Shown: positions 28,617 to 37,757, counted from the stretch's first letter. The stretch: DNA of 64,000 bases from Clostridium cellulovorans 743B (GCF_000145275.1 NC_014393.1:3596001-3660000); one strand, 5' to 3'. Numbers and translations: made by a program. The notes: generated by a model from the sequence alone, not told the origin.

Positions 28617-28682
28617 ATGTTAAATCCCCGTTAAATTTATGTTAAATTCACATTGAATTCATGTTAAGTTTATGTTAAAATT
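28617..28682. repeat. Six 11-bp direct repeats, Pho-box-like operator array
   Basis: Six consecutive 11-mers of the form ATGTTAAATTT (28617, 28628, 28639, 28650, 28661, 28672); copy four, ACATTGAATTC, is the most diverged. On the minus strand they read TTAACA every 11 bp, the pattern bound by PhoP/PhoB-type regulators. The next plus-strand genes are a phosphate transport operon, but almost 1 kb away. Confidence 0.75.
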
Positions 28683-29649
28683 ATTTTATATTAAAATTGC
28701 TTTTTAATCGTTATAAAGCAAAATATACTCATTTCTTAAATTCATGTCAAGATAAATTCCTAACTGTAAAGGAAATAATTGAATGTAAGATATCACTCTT
28801 ATACCTTTAATTACATTTTCTTTAATATATTCCCTTATATTTTTCAATTACATATATTTCAAATAATTCTATGTTTTAGAGGATGCTATTCCATAATATT
28901 TTATTTATTGTATTTAATTCTTCGATTTTTTATAAAAATATAGATTTTTTCTTATTTATAAATAAAAAATCTATTCCAAAGGATGAAATAAAATGATAGT
29001 ATTGAATAGGAACTTAATTCATAACAATATAACTATTAATAAAAAAGTTTCTTTGTTTAAATTCTACAATGCAAAGTAATAATTGTATGAAAGGCGGTAT
29101 CCAATCGAGAAAAATTATCTATTAATTTTGAAATGTAACATACTATGAAAATAGACTAATATAATGTTTTTACTATATTAGCTTTCCTTGTCATGCTAAT
29201 AAGTAAGGATAATACTAAATATCATGGGAATTATTGAAAATAAAGGATCTACAACGGGACTTCACAATTATATGATAAAAAACTACGGCTCATGGAATTT
29301 TCCACTACTTTAGTAAATAAAGAAACATCAATACAAGTAAATCATTTTTATTGAGGTTATTTTGTATCGGTCGATAATAGTTATAAATAATAGCGTATGT
29401 AATTTTTTCCTTAAATTAGGTGAAACTTCATTTTTAAGTTTTTTTTAATGTTTCTATGTTAAAATGTATATATGCTAATAAGTTATATACATAGTTCTGA
29501 ATATTCTTATCATAAATATGTATAGACAAAAGTTAGAAATTATATACTATCTTAAAGGTTTAATAAAAAACAAAGGTGCCTAATTTAATCATTTATGTAA
29601 GTTAAATTTAAAAACAAAAACTTTATAATATTTAAAAGGAAGTGACCAA
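28683..29649. other. Long gene-free region before the phosphate transport operon
   Basis: About 970 bp without a convincing gene. It contains an AT-only hairpin at 28941-28973 (TAGATTTTTT arms), a 28-codon frame from 28993 behind AAAGGATG that I do not claim as a gene, and further ATGTTAAAAT-like half sites at 29431-29466 close to the operon. Confidence 0.5.
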
Positions 29650-30276
29650 ATGTTTAATTTTCAACCAAAACAAGATAAGTTCTACGAAATGTTCTCAGAA
29701 ACAGCTCAAAACGTACATGAAGCTGCGACAATGTTAAGAGCTAATTTGGATTCTTTAAACCAAAAGGAAGCTAATGTAAAAAACACTGAAGCTTTAGAAG
29801 AAAAGGGTGACGAAATAGTACGTAACGTAATTAAGGAACTTAATGAAGCGTTTGTAACTCCAATTGACAGAGAAGACATCTATGCTATCGTTAAACAAAT
29901 GCGCACTATATTGGATTTGATCAACTCATCAATGCACAGATTTATAATGTTCAATATTACTGAAAGTACTAAAGAAGCTAAACTTTTAACAGACATACTA
30001 ATGGAAGCTACAAAAGAACTTGTTGATATTATGGACGAGCTTAAATTTAAAGGATATAAATCCAAAAAAATCAATGATAAAGTTCATGCAATAAGCAAAA
30101 TTGAAGATTCAGCCGATATGCTATTTAGAGAAACTGTTGCAGAATTATTTAAAACTGAAACTGATCCTTTAACAGTTATGAAGTGGAAAGAAATATATCA
30201 AATTCTTGAAAACACAATTGATACTTGTGAAAAAGTAGCTATTATCGTAGAGGGAGTTGTCATTAAGAATGCATAG
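29650..30276 (+). CDS. DUF47 (PhoU-like) phosphate transport regulator
   Basis: 208 aa, entirely helical, with the DUF47/PhoU pattern: FNFQPKQDKFYEMFSE at the start, EEKGDEIVRNVIKEL, PIDREDIYAIVKQM and KIEDSADMLFRETV with conserved acidic metal-binding residues. DUF47 proteins accompany PiT transporters and restrain or tune phosphate uptake. AAGGAAG precedes the ATG. The PiT gene overlaps its end. Confidence 0.92.
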   Translation: MFNFQPKQDKFYEMFSETAQNVHEAATMLRANLDSLNQKEANVKNTEALEEKGDEIVRNVIKELNEAFVTPIDREDIYAIVKQMRTILDLINSSMHRFIMFNITESTKEAKLLTDILMEATKELVDIMDELKFKGYKSKKINDKVHAISKIEDSADMLFRETVAELFKTETDPLTVMKWKEIYQILENTIDTCEKVAIIVEGVVIKNA

Positions 30277-31270
30277 TACTTTAGTCATAACAATATTAAT
30301 TGTAGCATTTACACTAATATTTGATTTTATAAACGGATTCCATGACACCGCTACAGCAGTTGCTACTACAATCTCTACAAAAGCCCTTACGCCAAAACGA
30401 GCTATATTAATTTGTTCAATATTCAACTTTGTAGGTGCATTCCTAGGAACCTCAGTTGCTAAAACCGTAGGAAGTAAAATCGTAAGCTACGCCTCAATCC
30501 CTCAATGGGTTATTTTGTGTGTACTAATTTCAGCCATAGCTTGGAATTTAATAACTTGGTATTTTGGTATCCCAAGTAGTTCTTCTCACGCTATAATAGG
30601 TGCTCTAGTTGGTGGTGGCATAGCATATACACTTAGCTTTAATACTGTTAACTGGGATGAACTATTCCGCACTGTTATACTATGGTTATTCCTTTCACCA
30701 GTTATAGGTTTTGGTGTTGGGTATGTATTTATGTTTATCTTAAATAAGCTTTTAAGTCCATTTAAGATAAGTATTGTAAACAGATTATTTTTAAAACTTC
30801 AAATATTTGCAGCAGCGTTTATGTCTTTAAATCATGGTACAAATGATGCTCAAAAATCTATGGGTATAATAACTATGGCTCTAGTAAGTGGTGGCTTCAT
30901 CAGTGGCGGCTTTACAGTGCCAACATGGGTTATATTTTGCTGTGCTTTAGCAATGGCCCTTGGAACATCTTTAGGCGGAAAAAGAATTATTAAAACCATG
31001 GGAAACGGCGTTGCAAAATTAACTCCAGTAAGTGGATTTACTGCTCAAACTGGTGCTGCATGCGTAATATTAGCAGCTACATCTTTCCATGCTCCAGTTA
31101 GTACTACTCATATAATGACAACAACTATAATGGGTGTTGGAGCTTCTAAAAGATTTAAATCAGTTAAATGGGGCGTAGCTAAGAGTATCGTATGGGCTTG
31201 GGTCTTAACTATCCCTATAACAGCAAGCATATCAGGCTTACTAATAATGCTAGTAAAATTATTCATATAA
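30269..31270 (+). CDS. PiT-family inorganic phosphate transporter
   Basis: 333 aa, about nine or ten membrane segments in two homologous halves, each with the PiT signature: DFINGFHDTATAVATTI near the N-terminus and LNHGTNDAQKSMGIIT in the second half. It imports phosphate with H+ or Na+. The ATG at 30269 overlaps the DUF47 gene by eight bases, with GAGGGAG upstream; a TTG at 30257 is too close to that site. The strong terminator at 31343 ends the operon. Confidence 0.92.
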   Translation: MHSTLVITILIVAFTLIFDFINGFHDTATAVATTISTKALTPKRAILICSIFNFVGAFLGTSVAKTVGSKIVSYASIPQWVILCVLISAIAWNLITWYFGIPSSSSHAIIGALVGGGIAYTLSFNTVNWDELFRTVILWLFLSPVIGFGVGYVFMFILNKLLSPFKISIVNRLFLKLQIFAAAFMSLNHGTNDAQKSMGIITMALVSGGFISGGFTVPTWVIFCCALAMALGTSLGGKRIIKTMGNGVAKLTPVSGFTAQTGAACVILAATSFHAPVSTTHIMTTTIMGVGASKRFKSVKWGVAKSIVWAWVLTIPITASISGLLIMLVKLFI

Positions 31271-31342
31271 TAAATTATATATGTCGTAATCACACTCTAC
31301 ATATTACTCATATATATTAATCGAATAGATTTCCATTTAATT

Positions 31343-31387
31343 AAGCCTTTCAGCAGATTATTTCCTAGATAATCTCTGAGAGGTTTT
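31343..31387 (+). terminator. Terminator of the phosphate transport operon
   Basis: A long imperfect stem (CCT, TCAG, AGATTAT pairing with ATAATCT, CTGA, AGG) around TTCCTAG, followed by TTTT. Confidence 0.75.
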
Positions 31388-31696
31388 ATCAATTTAAATC
31401 ATTGTGTAGTATTACAAAATCATCTTACATCTTAACTACGCCAAGACTAGTTTATCTAACCTATGTTAAATTTGGATTATTGTTTTGTTATCAGAAAGTT
31501 ATGTTCTTGTTAAATCTCCAAATACAAATTGAAATATACTTTCACTTTTGTCTTCATAGGATTTTAGCCTTTGCTTTGAAATAGCTATTACTATTCATAT
31601 AATTTAAAATTAAAAGAGAACTGGTTTAATTAAATCCAGTTCTCTTTTTTTATATTTCTCAACTAAACATTAATTACTCTATTTATATAAATTATT
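31388..31696. other. Intergenic region after PiT
   Basis: About 310 bp. A 60-codon frame here (31402-31584) lacks a ribosome-binding site and is not called. The only clear feature is the terminator at 31615. Confidence 0.5.
31615..31652. terminator. Terminator of the CDF gene
   Basis: AGAGAACTGG (31615-31624) pairs with 31636-31645 and is flanked by A and T tracts on both sides, so it works for the minus-strand CDF gene and possibly as a backstop for PiT. Confidence 0.85.
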
Positions 31697-32575
31697 TTAA
31701 TTGCACTTTTCCTTATAAGGATCAATGTGTATATTTACACGAGTATTTTTCAACTCATTGCACATATCTTTTTTTAAATCTCCAATAATGTCATGTGCTT
31801 GCACAACTGTAAGTTGTGGATCTACAGTAATGTGGAAATCAATGTGCTTCATATTGCCAGACTTTCTTGTTTTAAGCTTATGATAATCAATAAATTGATC
31901 CTTATGATTTCTAATTATGTTTTCTATTTCAGCTTCTTCTTTATCAGAAAGCTTTGAGTCTAAAAGATAATCAAATGCATTCTTAGATAGTTCCCAGGCT
32001 TCCTTTATTATAAGTAATGCCACAAGTATTGCAACAATCGGATCTAGTATAAAAAGTCCTGTAGCCTTCATAAGAATAATTCCTACACCAACTCCAAGTG
32101 ATGTATAAACATCAGTCTTCAAATGAAGTGCATCTGCTTCTAATGCCATAGAATCCTCTTCTTGAGAAACCTTATATAACTTTCTAGATACTAAATAATT
32201 TACAAATGATGAAATAAACATTACTGCAATGGCAATTCCAGCTTCTTCAATTCCAACTGGTTCAAATATTTTATTAATAGCTTTATAAATAATCATTGCT
32301 GCAGCAACAAAAATCAGAAGTCCTTCTGCTATTCCTGAAATATTTTCTATCTTCCCATGTCCATAAGGATGGGCTTTATCCGCAGGTTTTGAAGATTCCC
32401 TTACTGAGAAAAATGCTATCATCGATGCTACAAGATCCATTCCTGAATGTATCGCTTCAGAAATAATACTTACTGACCCACTCAAAAGCCCTGCTATAAC
32501 CTTAAAAATTATCAAAGTTGTATTTGATAAAATCGATAAGGCAGCAATTTTAACTTTTCTATCAGCTTTAACCAT
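31697..32575 (-). CDS. Cation diffusion facilitator (metal exporter)
   Basis: 292 aa, six membrane segments plus a cytosolic metal-binding domain from about residue 205. The paired HxxxD metal sites are visible: HSGMD in TM2 and HLKTD in TM5. The conserved KPADKAHPYGHGKIE loop follows TM2, and the C-terminal domain has HIDFHITVDP and ending NIHIDPYKEKC. Substrates in the family are Zn, Fe, Mn, Co or Cd. The ATG at 32575 has TAGGAGG upstream; a longer frame to 32617 runs into the leader hairpin and is rejected. Leader features suggest attenuation. Confidence 0.92.
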   Translation of the reverse strand: MVKADRKVKIAALSILSNTTLIIFKVIAGLLSGSVSIISEAIHSGMDLVASMIAFFSVRESSKPADKAHPYGHGKIENISGIAEGLLIFVAAAMIIYKAINKIFEPVGIEEAGIAIAVMFISSFVNYLVSRKLYKVSQEEDSMALEADALHLKTDVYTSLGVGVGIILMKATGLFILDPIVAILVALLIIKEAWELSKNAFDYLLDSKLSDKEEAEIENIIRNHKDQFIDYHKLKTRKSGNMKHIDFHITVDPQLTVVQAHDIIGDLKKDMCNELKNTRVNIHIDPYKEKCN

Positions 32576-32604
32576 ATAAAAATTCCTCCTAAAAATAAAC
32601 GAGA

Positions 32605-32634
32605 CCTGTAGATGCACAAGATATGCTCCACAGG
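32605..32634 (-). promoter_or_regulatory. Hairpin in the CDF leader, possible attenuator
   Basis: On the minus strand CCTGTGGA-GCA pairs with TGC-TC-TACAGG, followed after five bases by TTTATTTTT and then the ribosome-binding site. A second hairpin, ATCATTA with TAATGAT, lies at 32671-32689. Confidence 0.55.
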
Positions 32635-32721
32635 TAAGACTTTTTTGATGAAAACAGAAACTAGCCTATTATCATTAAAACCTAATGATGTCTATTGTTT
32701 TGTAGTTATCTAATAGAACTA

Positions 32722-32750
32722 AGTATAATATACACCGTTTTCATTGTCAA
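32722..32750 (-). promoter_or_regulatory. Sigma-A promoter of the CDF gene
   Basis: TTGACA (32750-32745) and TATACT (32727-32722) with a 17-base spacer on the minus strand, near consensus. It predicts a leader of about 140 nt. Confidence 0.8.
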
Positions 32751-32782
32751 TAATTTGAAAAAGATTATAATTATAATCATTT

Positions 32783-32938
32783 TCATTTAGAAAATTTATT
32801 ATTTTGGCGTTTCTTAACCTTTTCTAAATAGTCTTTTTGCTCGACTATATTTTCCTCAAAATTCTCTACAGCCCACCTAGTGAAGTTACCTATTTTTCCT
32901 TCATCTGAGAACACTTTTTTATCATTTTCCTCCCGCAT
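32783..32938 (-). CDS. Small hypothetical protein, 51 aa
   Basis: Starts MREENDKKVFSDEG and ends RQNNKFSK. It is strongly charged, with a central helical stretch TRWAVENFEENIVEQKDYLE, and has no membrane segment or cysteine. AGAAGGAG lies seven bases before the ATG, a strong site, and codon use is ordinary for the region. Its end lies just before the CDF promoter. I do not recognise a family. A functional small protein is likely but unproven. Confidence 0.65.
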   Translation of the reverse strand: MREENDKKVFSDEGKIGNFTRWAVENFEENIVEQKDYLEKVKKRQNNKFSK

Positions 32939-33118
32939 AATACACTCCTTCTCTTTGCTAATAAATTATTATAGGGAAACTCTATATAATATTATCCCAA
33001 AGGTAAGATTGTTTTATGAATTTATGTGTATTTCGTCAATCTTTTTCTAATTTCACTTTAATCCTGCCCCTAAAATATGAGTAACTTCAATAATCAGACT
33101 ATACCTCAGTTCATATTC

Positions 33119-34285
33119 TTAGAAAGAAGTTTCAAATACATTCTCCCCTCCAACTATCGTCACATATACAGTAGCTTTTTCATCAAAAATAGTTATATCT
33201 GCATCTTTCCCTTTTTCTAAAGTTCCTTTTGAATTTTCTAAATGCAAAACCTTTGCTGGATTTAAAGTTACCATAGCGATAACTTCACTAATAGTTAGTT
33301 TTGTATGTTCTAATATGTTTATAATTGCAATATCTAGACTTAAAATACTTCCTGCTAATGTCCCATCTTTAAGCCTAGCAGAGTTGTTCTTAACATCAAC
33401 ATCTTGACCACCTAAGTCATAGATTCCTTCCTTCATTGCCCCAGCTCTCATAGAATCTGTAATTAAGACTATCTTTTCTTTTCCCTTTATTTTTATTAGT
33501 AATTTAAAAATCCCAGGATGTACATGAATGGTATCTGCAATAATTTCACAGCTTACATTACTATTAAATATTGCTCCAACAGCTCCTGGTTTCCGATGAT
33601 TTAATGGTGACATTGCATTAAAGATATGAGTAGCGTGAGTAACACCTTCACTTATAGCTTCCTCTGCTTCTTCATATTCAGCATTTGTATGTCCCATTGA
33701 TATGACAATATCACTACTTTCTTTCAGCTGCTTTATAAATTTATGATCCTTATCTTTTTCTGGCGCTAAAGTTACTATCTTAATAACATCTAAATATTCT
33801 TCTATAAATTCAAAAGAAGGTTCAACAATAAATTTTTCACTTTGAGCACCTTTATAGGCTTCATTTATAAAAGGCCCTTCTAAATGGGCACCTAATACTC
33901 TTGCTCCTCCAATCTCCCTACCCTTTGCATTTTTAATAACTTCTAATGCTTTATAGATTTTTTCTTTTTCCATAGTCATAGTGGTTGGTAAAAAAGAAGT
34001 GACACCACTTTTAGAAAGAGTTCTGCTAATAATTGTTAACCCTTCTATCGAGCCATCCATAGTATCACAACCACCAGCTCCATGTATATGTATATCTATA
34101 AAACCTGGAGAGACATAATTTCCTTTAGCATCTATTATATCTATATACTTCACAGAATTTTGCCTTTTATACTGTTCTAAGCAGTCTTCATCAATTATAT
34201 CTATAATCTTCTTTTCAAATAAAATTACTTTTCCCACTAACACATTATCTACTGTGATAATTCTACCATTAACAATTCCCCTCAT
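33119..34285 (-). CDS. nagA: N-acetylglucosamine-6-phosphate deacetylase
   Basis: 388 aa amidohydrolase that converts GlcNAc-6-P to GlcN-6-P and acetate in amino-sugar recycling. Visible motifs are DIHIHGAGG (metal loop), LGAHLEGPFIN, SMGHTNAEYE, ATHIFNAMSP and VLITDSMRAG (catalytic Asp). The ATG at 34285 has AAAGGAA upstream; a GTG at 34309 is a weaker alternative. It follows a GH113-like gene by 62 bp on the same strand, suggesting co-transcription. No nagB is in the window. Confidence 0.93.
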   Translation of the reverse strand: MRGIVNGRIITVDNVLVGKVILFEKKIIDIIDEDCLEQYKRQNSVKYIDIIDAKGNYVSPGFIDIHIHGAGGCDTMDGSIEGLTIISRTLSKSGVTSFLPTTMTMEKEKIYKALEVIKNAKGREIGGARVLGAHLEGPFINEAYKGAQSEKFIVEPSFEFIEEYLDVIKIVTLAPEKDKDHKFIKQLKESSDIVISMGHTNAEYEEAEEAISEGVTHATHIFNAMSPLNHRKPGAVGAIFNSNVSCEIIADTIHVHPGIFKLLIKIKGKEKIVLITDSMRAGAMKEGIYDLGGQDVDVKNNSARLKDGTLAGSILSLDIAIINILEHTKLTISEVIAMVTLNPAKVLHLENSKGTLEKGKDADITIFDEKATVYVTIVGGENVFETSF

Positions 34286-34347
34286 GTGAACTATTCCTTT
34301 CTGTTTCACACTTATAAATAGTTTTAAATTTACTTACTCAAGTCTTA

Positions 34348-35457
34348 CTAATTATCACTACTTGTATACCATCTCTTGATGATTTCAACACTCTCTTTAC
34401 TTGGATAATATCTTTTCTCTGCACTAGTTTCACCTATAGCAAATATTGAAAATCCCAGGTTCCAAGAACAACTTTCAAATACCTTTCTATATGCTTCAAA
34501 ACAATTTGCTTGCTCTAGATTATTCATAATATCAGATAAATATGGATCATATGGATGGATTGAGGCTTTATTTGTTTTAGGAAATCCTAACTCTCCAAAG
34601 AAAATTAGCTTATCCCATTTATCATAAAATCCTTTGATTTCTTGTACTACATTTTGTTTTCTATCATATATTTGTGTACTATACAGTGAACTAACCAAGT
34701 TATCAATTGTATTTGTATCATTATTAGTAAGCTCAAAATAAGCTGCTATAGAAATAAAATCTAACTTTGAAAACACCAGATTATTTAGTTTTTTTTCATA
34801 TTCCTTAGTTAACTCTGGTTTCCATACTGCTGTAATCCAAAAATTAGTTCTATAAGTCACTAGCCCTTTATAATAAGTTCGTACATAATCAACCAAGTCA
34901 CACATATCTTCTTCTTGAGACTCCATATTTACAAAACTTGTTCCAATACTTAATGCATCTACATGATATGGCACAGCAACTTCATCAATCAAAACTTTTA
35001 ACACATTATGCTTCCAATTATAAAAAAAGTTATCTATATTATCAGGATTCCATGCTGTTTCACCAATACTTCCATTCTCTATCCATGGATAAGCTTCTAA
35101 TATTATATTTACTTTTTTACCTTTTAGCTTCTTAACTAAGTCTATTGCCCTTTTCTTACTATTTTCATCTACTACCATATTACTTGATGTACGACTATCT
35201 ATATTTATCACTATAGGAACATTTAAAGTGTTAAGCCTCAATTCCTCTATGTCATTAAGAACTTGATCTATATTATAGTCTGTAGATAAATTTCCTGATT
35301 TAATCTTTATTTGAAACTCAGCATTCAGTGTTTTTCCCTGAATTTTATTTATTAGTGCATTAACGAATCCTCTTGAATTATAATTAATTCTCACAGCATA
35401 GAAAGCAAGTACTGATATAAATAATATAATAAGTATCCCCGCTTTTTTCTTAGCCAT
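34348..35457 (-). CDS. Membrane-anchored GH113-like TIM-barrel protein
   Basis: 369 aa. An N-terminal anchor (KKKAGILIILFISVLAFYAV) precedes an extracytoplasmic barrel. Parallels with family GH113 glycosidases are LEAYPWIENG, the strand ALSIGTSFVNMESQEED followed by LVDYVRTYYKGLVTYRTN, and FFGELGFPKTNKAS with the presumed nucleophile Glu. Where active relatives carry Glu in GTEL, this protein has Ser (GTSF), so the acid/base is apparently missing. The start at 35457 is favoured by GGGGAAGAG; ATGs at 35472 and 35490 are also open. Its position before nagA suggests cell-wall or amino-sugar glycan handling, which is inference. Confidence 0.6.
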   Translation of the reverse strand: MAKKKAGILIILFISVLAFYAVRINYNSRGFVNALINKIQGKTLNAEFQIKIKSGNLSTDYNIDQVLNDIEELRLNTLNVPIVINIDSRTSSNMVVDENSKKRAIDLVKKLKGKKVNIILEAYPWIENGSIGETAWNPDNIDNFFYNWKHNVLKVLIDEVAVPYHVDALSIGTSFVNMESQEEDMCDLVDYVRTYYKGLVTYRTNFWITAVWKPELTKEYEKKLNNLVFSKLDFISIAAYFELTNNDTNTIDNLVSSLYSTQIYDRKQNVVQEIKGFYDKWDKLIFFGELGFPKTNKASIHPYDPYLSDIMNNLEQANCFEAYRKVFESCSWNLGFSIFAIGETSAEKRYYPSKESVEIIKRWYTSSDN

Positions 35458-35762
35458 TCTCTCTTCCCCCATAAATTCTGATTTTTCCATCTGACAATAT
35501 CCAAATACCCTATGATAACTTTAAACCAATTAATGTTGCAGCTGTAAATAAATAATATGTATATGATTATACTAAATCCATCCATTAATTTAAAGTTACT
35601 TTTGTGTATCATAAATTTCAAAATTCGTTTTATAAGAAAGATTTATTAAATATAAAAAAGACACTACAACTGTACTGTCTTTAAGCTTATCTCTTTTAAG
35701 TTTTATTAATTCGTATTTATATTTATCTACAGCTTCAAACAAATACATTCCAACTATAAGGT
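35458..35762. other. Intergenic region upstream of the GH113-like gene
   Basis: About 305 bp. It holds the hairpin at 35657-35682 and the promoter region of the GH113-like gene; a 76-codon minus frame (35391-35621) lacks a ribosome-binding site and overlaps the gene. Confidence 0.45.
35657..35682 (-). terminator. Weak terminator after the VOC gene
   Basis: AAAGACA (35657-35663) pairs with TGTCTTT (35676-35682); the minus strand continues TTTTATA. Confidence 0.5.
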
Positions 35763-36170
35763 TTATACAATATCAGTATCTCTCATTTCTATTTCAGTTC
35801 CCTCGGGAGCTTTTATCTTAAGTAGACTTTCTCCAAGTACCTTATAAACTACTTGACCATTTTTTAGTTTAAAATCCTCATATCCCAAAGCTTTAATTCT
35901 TTCATATTCTTGTTCTACATTATCAACCATAAACGCCATATGTACTGGCCCAGCATTTAAAGAACTCCACTTATTAAAATTATCACCTTCTTTAGGTGTT
36001 TGAAGTTCTATCATGAATTTCCCCAATTTTATCCATGTATTAAAATCCCTCCCGTGGAAGTTCGGTGTTTCACTAATTATTTGAAACCCTAATATCCTTG
36101 TATAGAAATCTACTGATTCTTCATATTTATCTGTTTGAATGCATATATGATGTATCATTTTTATACTCAT
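35763..36170 (-). CDS. VOC-superfamily (glyoxalase fold) protein
   Basis: 135 aa, two beta-alpha-beta-beta-beta modules: IHHICIQTDKYEESVDFYTR with IKLGKFMIELQTP, then PVHMAFMVDNVEQEYERIKA ending GTEIEMRD. Potential metal ligands are His7 or His8, Glu near 55, His near 92 and Glu near 130. Members include glyoxalase I, dioxygenases and resistance proteins; substrate unknown. GGGGGAAG precedes the ATG. It stands alone. Confidence 0.82.
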   Translation of the reverse strand: MSIKMIHHICIQTDKYEESVDFYTRILGFQIISETPNFHGRDFNTWIKLGKFMIELQTPKEGDNFNKWSSLNAGPVHMAFMVDNVEQEYERIKALGYEDFKLKNGQVVYKVLGESLLKIKAPEGTEIEMRDTDIV

Positions 36171-36555
36171 AAGTCTTCCCCCAAATTTGTTTATTGAACA
36201 ATCATTATATTATTTTCATATTATTTTATCAATACCTTTTTATTTCTACCATATTATATAAATTTCATAAAACTTTCAAAATCTATATTTAGTTTAATCT
36301 ATAAATCACGTTGAAACATTTTCCCCTTTAGTTTTAATAGGTTATTTTTCTTTTCTAAAACTTTATTAATTAAATATATATTTATATCAATGAATATATA
36401 TTTAATTAATTGTCTATAATCTAAATACATAACTGAAGGTAACTTAATTAATTTTAAGCTACCTTCGCAATCCCCCTAATTATTTTAATGAGGTAACAAT
36501 AGTAAAAGAATCCTTATAAAAACCTTACTAAGGTAAATCTAAAAAGAATAAAACT
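36171..36555. other. Intergenic region with two inverted repeats
   Basis: About 385 bp. An AT-only palindrome spans about 36366-36413 (TTAATTAAATATATA arms), and a perfect-looking hairpin GAAGGTA-CTTAA with TTAAG-TACCTTC spans 36435-36466 without a T-run. No gene seen. Confidence 0.5.
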
Positions 36556-37437
36556 TCAAGTAATGGGATTATCCGCTGGAACAAAATTTTCTTGATTAAG
36601 TCCGTAACTTTCAAGAATTTTTAGCAGTGTTTTATCCTTTTTCATTCCATCAATTTCTTTATTAATTGCGTTTGCTAATGAAACATCATTTTTCCTTACT
36701 GCTGATGCTATTAAACCTGGAAGTTCTGGTTCATAGGGATATAAGGTCTTTAAATACAATTTAGGATTATTTGATATTAAATAAGATACAAGAATAGAGT
36801 CCGTTATTCCCGCATCAACTTTAAGGGTATTAATTGCTGACATTAAATTAGCTTGATTATCAAAGACGACAACGTCTTTAATAAGTTTTTGTTCTTTCCA
36901 TTTATTAGCCAAATCTAAAAAAACAGTTCCTTCTTGTGCACCGACAACTGCATTTTTTAAATCTTCTTTAACAGTTATTTTTGAAAATTTAGGTATAACC
37001 ACTACTTCCCATTCTTTATATAGTATATCAGTGAACAAAGCTATTTTTTTACGTTCTTCTATTGCATACATTCTATCTGACATTACATCTATCTCTTTAT
37101 TATTATTCAATTCTGTCAGTAAATCTTCGAAGGGTACTATTTTTTTGACTTCAACCCTCTCTAAACCAAGGCGTCGTGCAATTTCTTTTATGATATCACC
37201 ATTAATCCCAGTAAGTTCATTAGTTTCTGGATCAATATAGGAGAAAGGATAGTTGTTATCTGATATAACAACATTCATTACTTTTCTTTCTTTTATTAAT
37301 TCTAATCTATCTTTTGAATCTGTAATGGGCAGATTTTTACCATTAAAAACTTTTGGTTGGTATATAAGGAATATTCCAATGAAAGTTATAGCTATTATAT
37401 TTAAAATTAATTTTCTTCTAGAAATACATTTTTTCAT
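36556..37437 (-). CDS. Family 3 solute-binding protein (amino-acid type)
   Basis: 293 aa. An uncleaved-looking N-terminal hydrophobic segment (LILNIIAITFIGIFLIYQP) has no lipobox cysteine. The SBP_bac_3 fold follows: NYPFSYIDPETNELTGINGD and IIKEIARRLG, then DVMSDRMYAIEERKKI and VVGAQEGTVFLD. It binds a polar amino acid or similar solute outside the membrane. No ABC permease or ATPase gene is nearby, so it may be a sensor or use a remote transporter. AGAGGTAG precedes the ATG. Confidence 0.82.
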   Translation of the reverse strand: MKKCISRRKLILNIIAITFIGIFLIYQPKVFNGKNLPITDSKDRLELIKERKVMNVVISDNNYPFSYIDPETNELTGINGDIIKEIARRLGLERVEVKKIVPFEDLLTELNNNKEIDVMSDRMYAIEERKKIALFTDILYKEWEVVVIPKFSKITVKEDLKNAVVGAQEGTVFLDLANKWKEQKLIKDVVVFDNQANLMSAINTLKVDAGITDSILVSYLISNNPKLYLKTLYPYEPELPGLIASAVRKNDVSLANAINKEIDGMKKDKTLLKILESYGLNQENFVPADNPIT

Positions 37438-37710
37438 AAGCTACCTCTTTTCGATTCGTATAAAATAAATCAAACTTATTATTTTTGTTTACAAGTGATA
37501 TTATTCAATAACATTGTAAGCATCAAAATTCTTACATGGCCAAATTAGATTTATTATGAACTATAAGCATATAAAGTACACGATTACCTTCCTTTTATTT
37601 GTTATGATTCATAAACTCTTGAAATAACTTATCTTGTTTTAACTCTGGTGGTTTTGACATCAATTTGGGACATTTCTAAATCACTTCTTGAAGACACTCA
37701 ATAAACGAAA

Positions 37711-37757
37711 AAAGTGTCTATGAAATTCTTTTAAAATTGAATTATCATAAACACTTT
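37711..37757. terminator. Terminator, probably the original guaA terminator
   Basis: AAAGTGT-TATGA-ATTC (from 37711) pairs with GAAT-TCATA-ACACTTT (to 37757). On the minus strand it is followed by TTTTTTCG. It lies 56 bp past the outer att repeat, where guaA would end if the element were removed. Confidence 0.75.

Noticed and set aside
28617..28682. Short tandem repeats considered as a CRISPR array
   Set aside because: The unit is 11 bp with no spacers and no cas genes; operator geometry fits better.
28993..29079. 28-codon frame behind AAAGGATG
   Set aside because: Too short and without any supporting similarity; mentioned only in the intergenic entry.
31402..31584. 60-codon plus-strand frame after the phosphate transporter
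   Set aside because: No ribosome-binding site, odd composition, and it overlaps the terminator region.
32605..32634. NiCo (czcD) riboswitch before the CDF gene
   Set aside because: The four-way junction consensus is absent; only simple hairpins are visible.
34938..35135. 65-codon plus-strand frame inside the GH113-like gene
   Set aside because: Antisense to a continuous minus-strand gene and lacks a ribosome-binding site.
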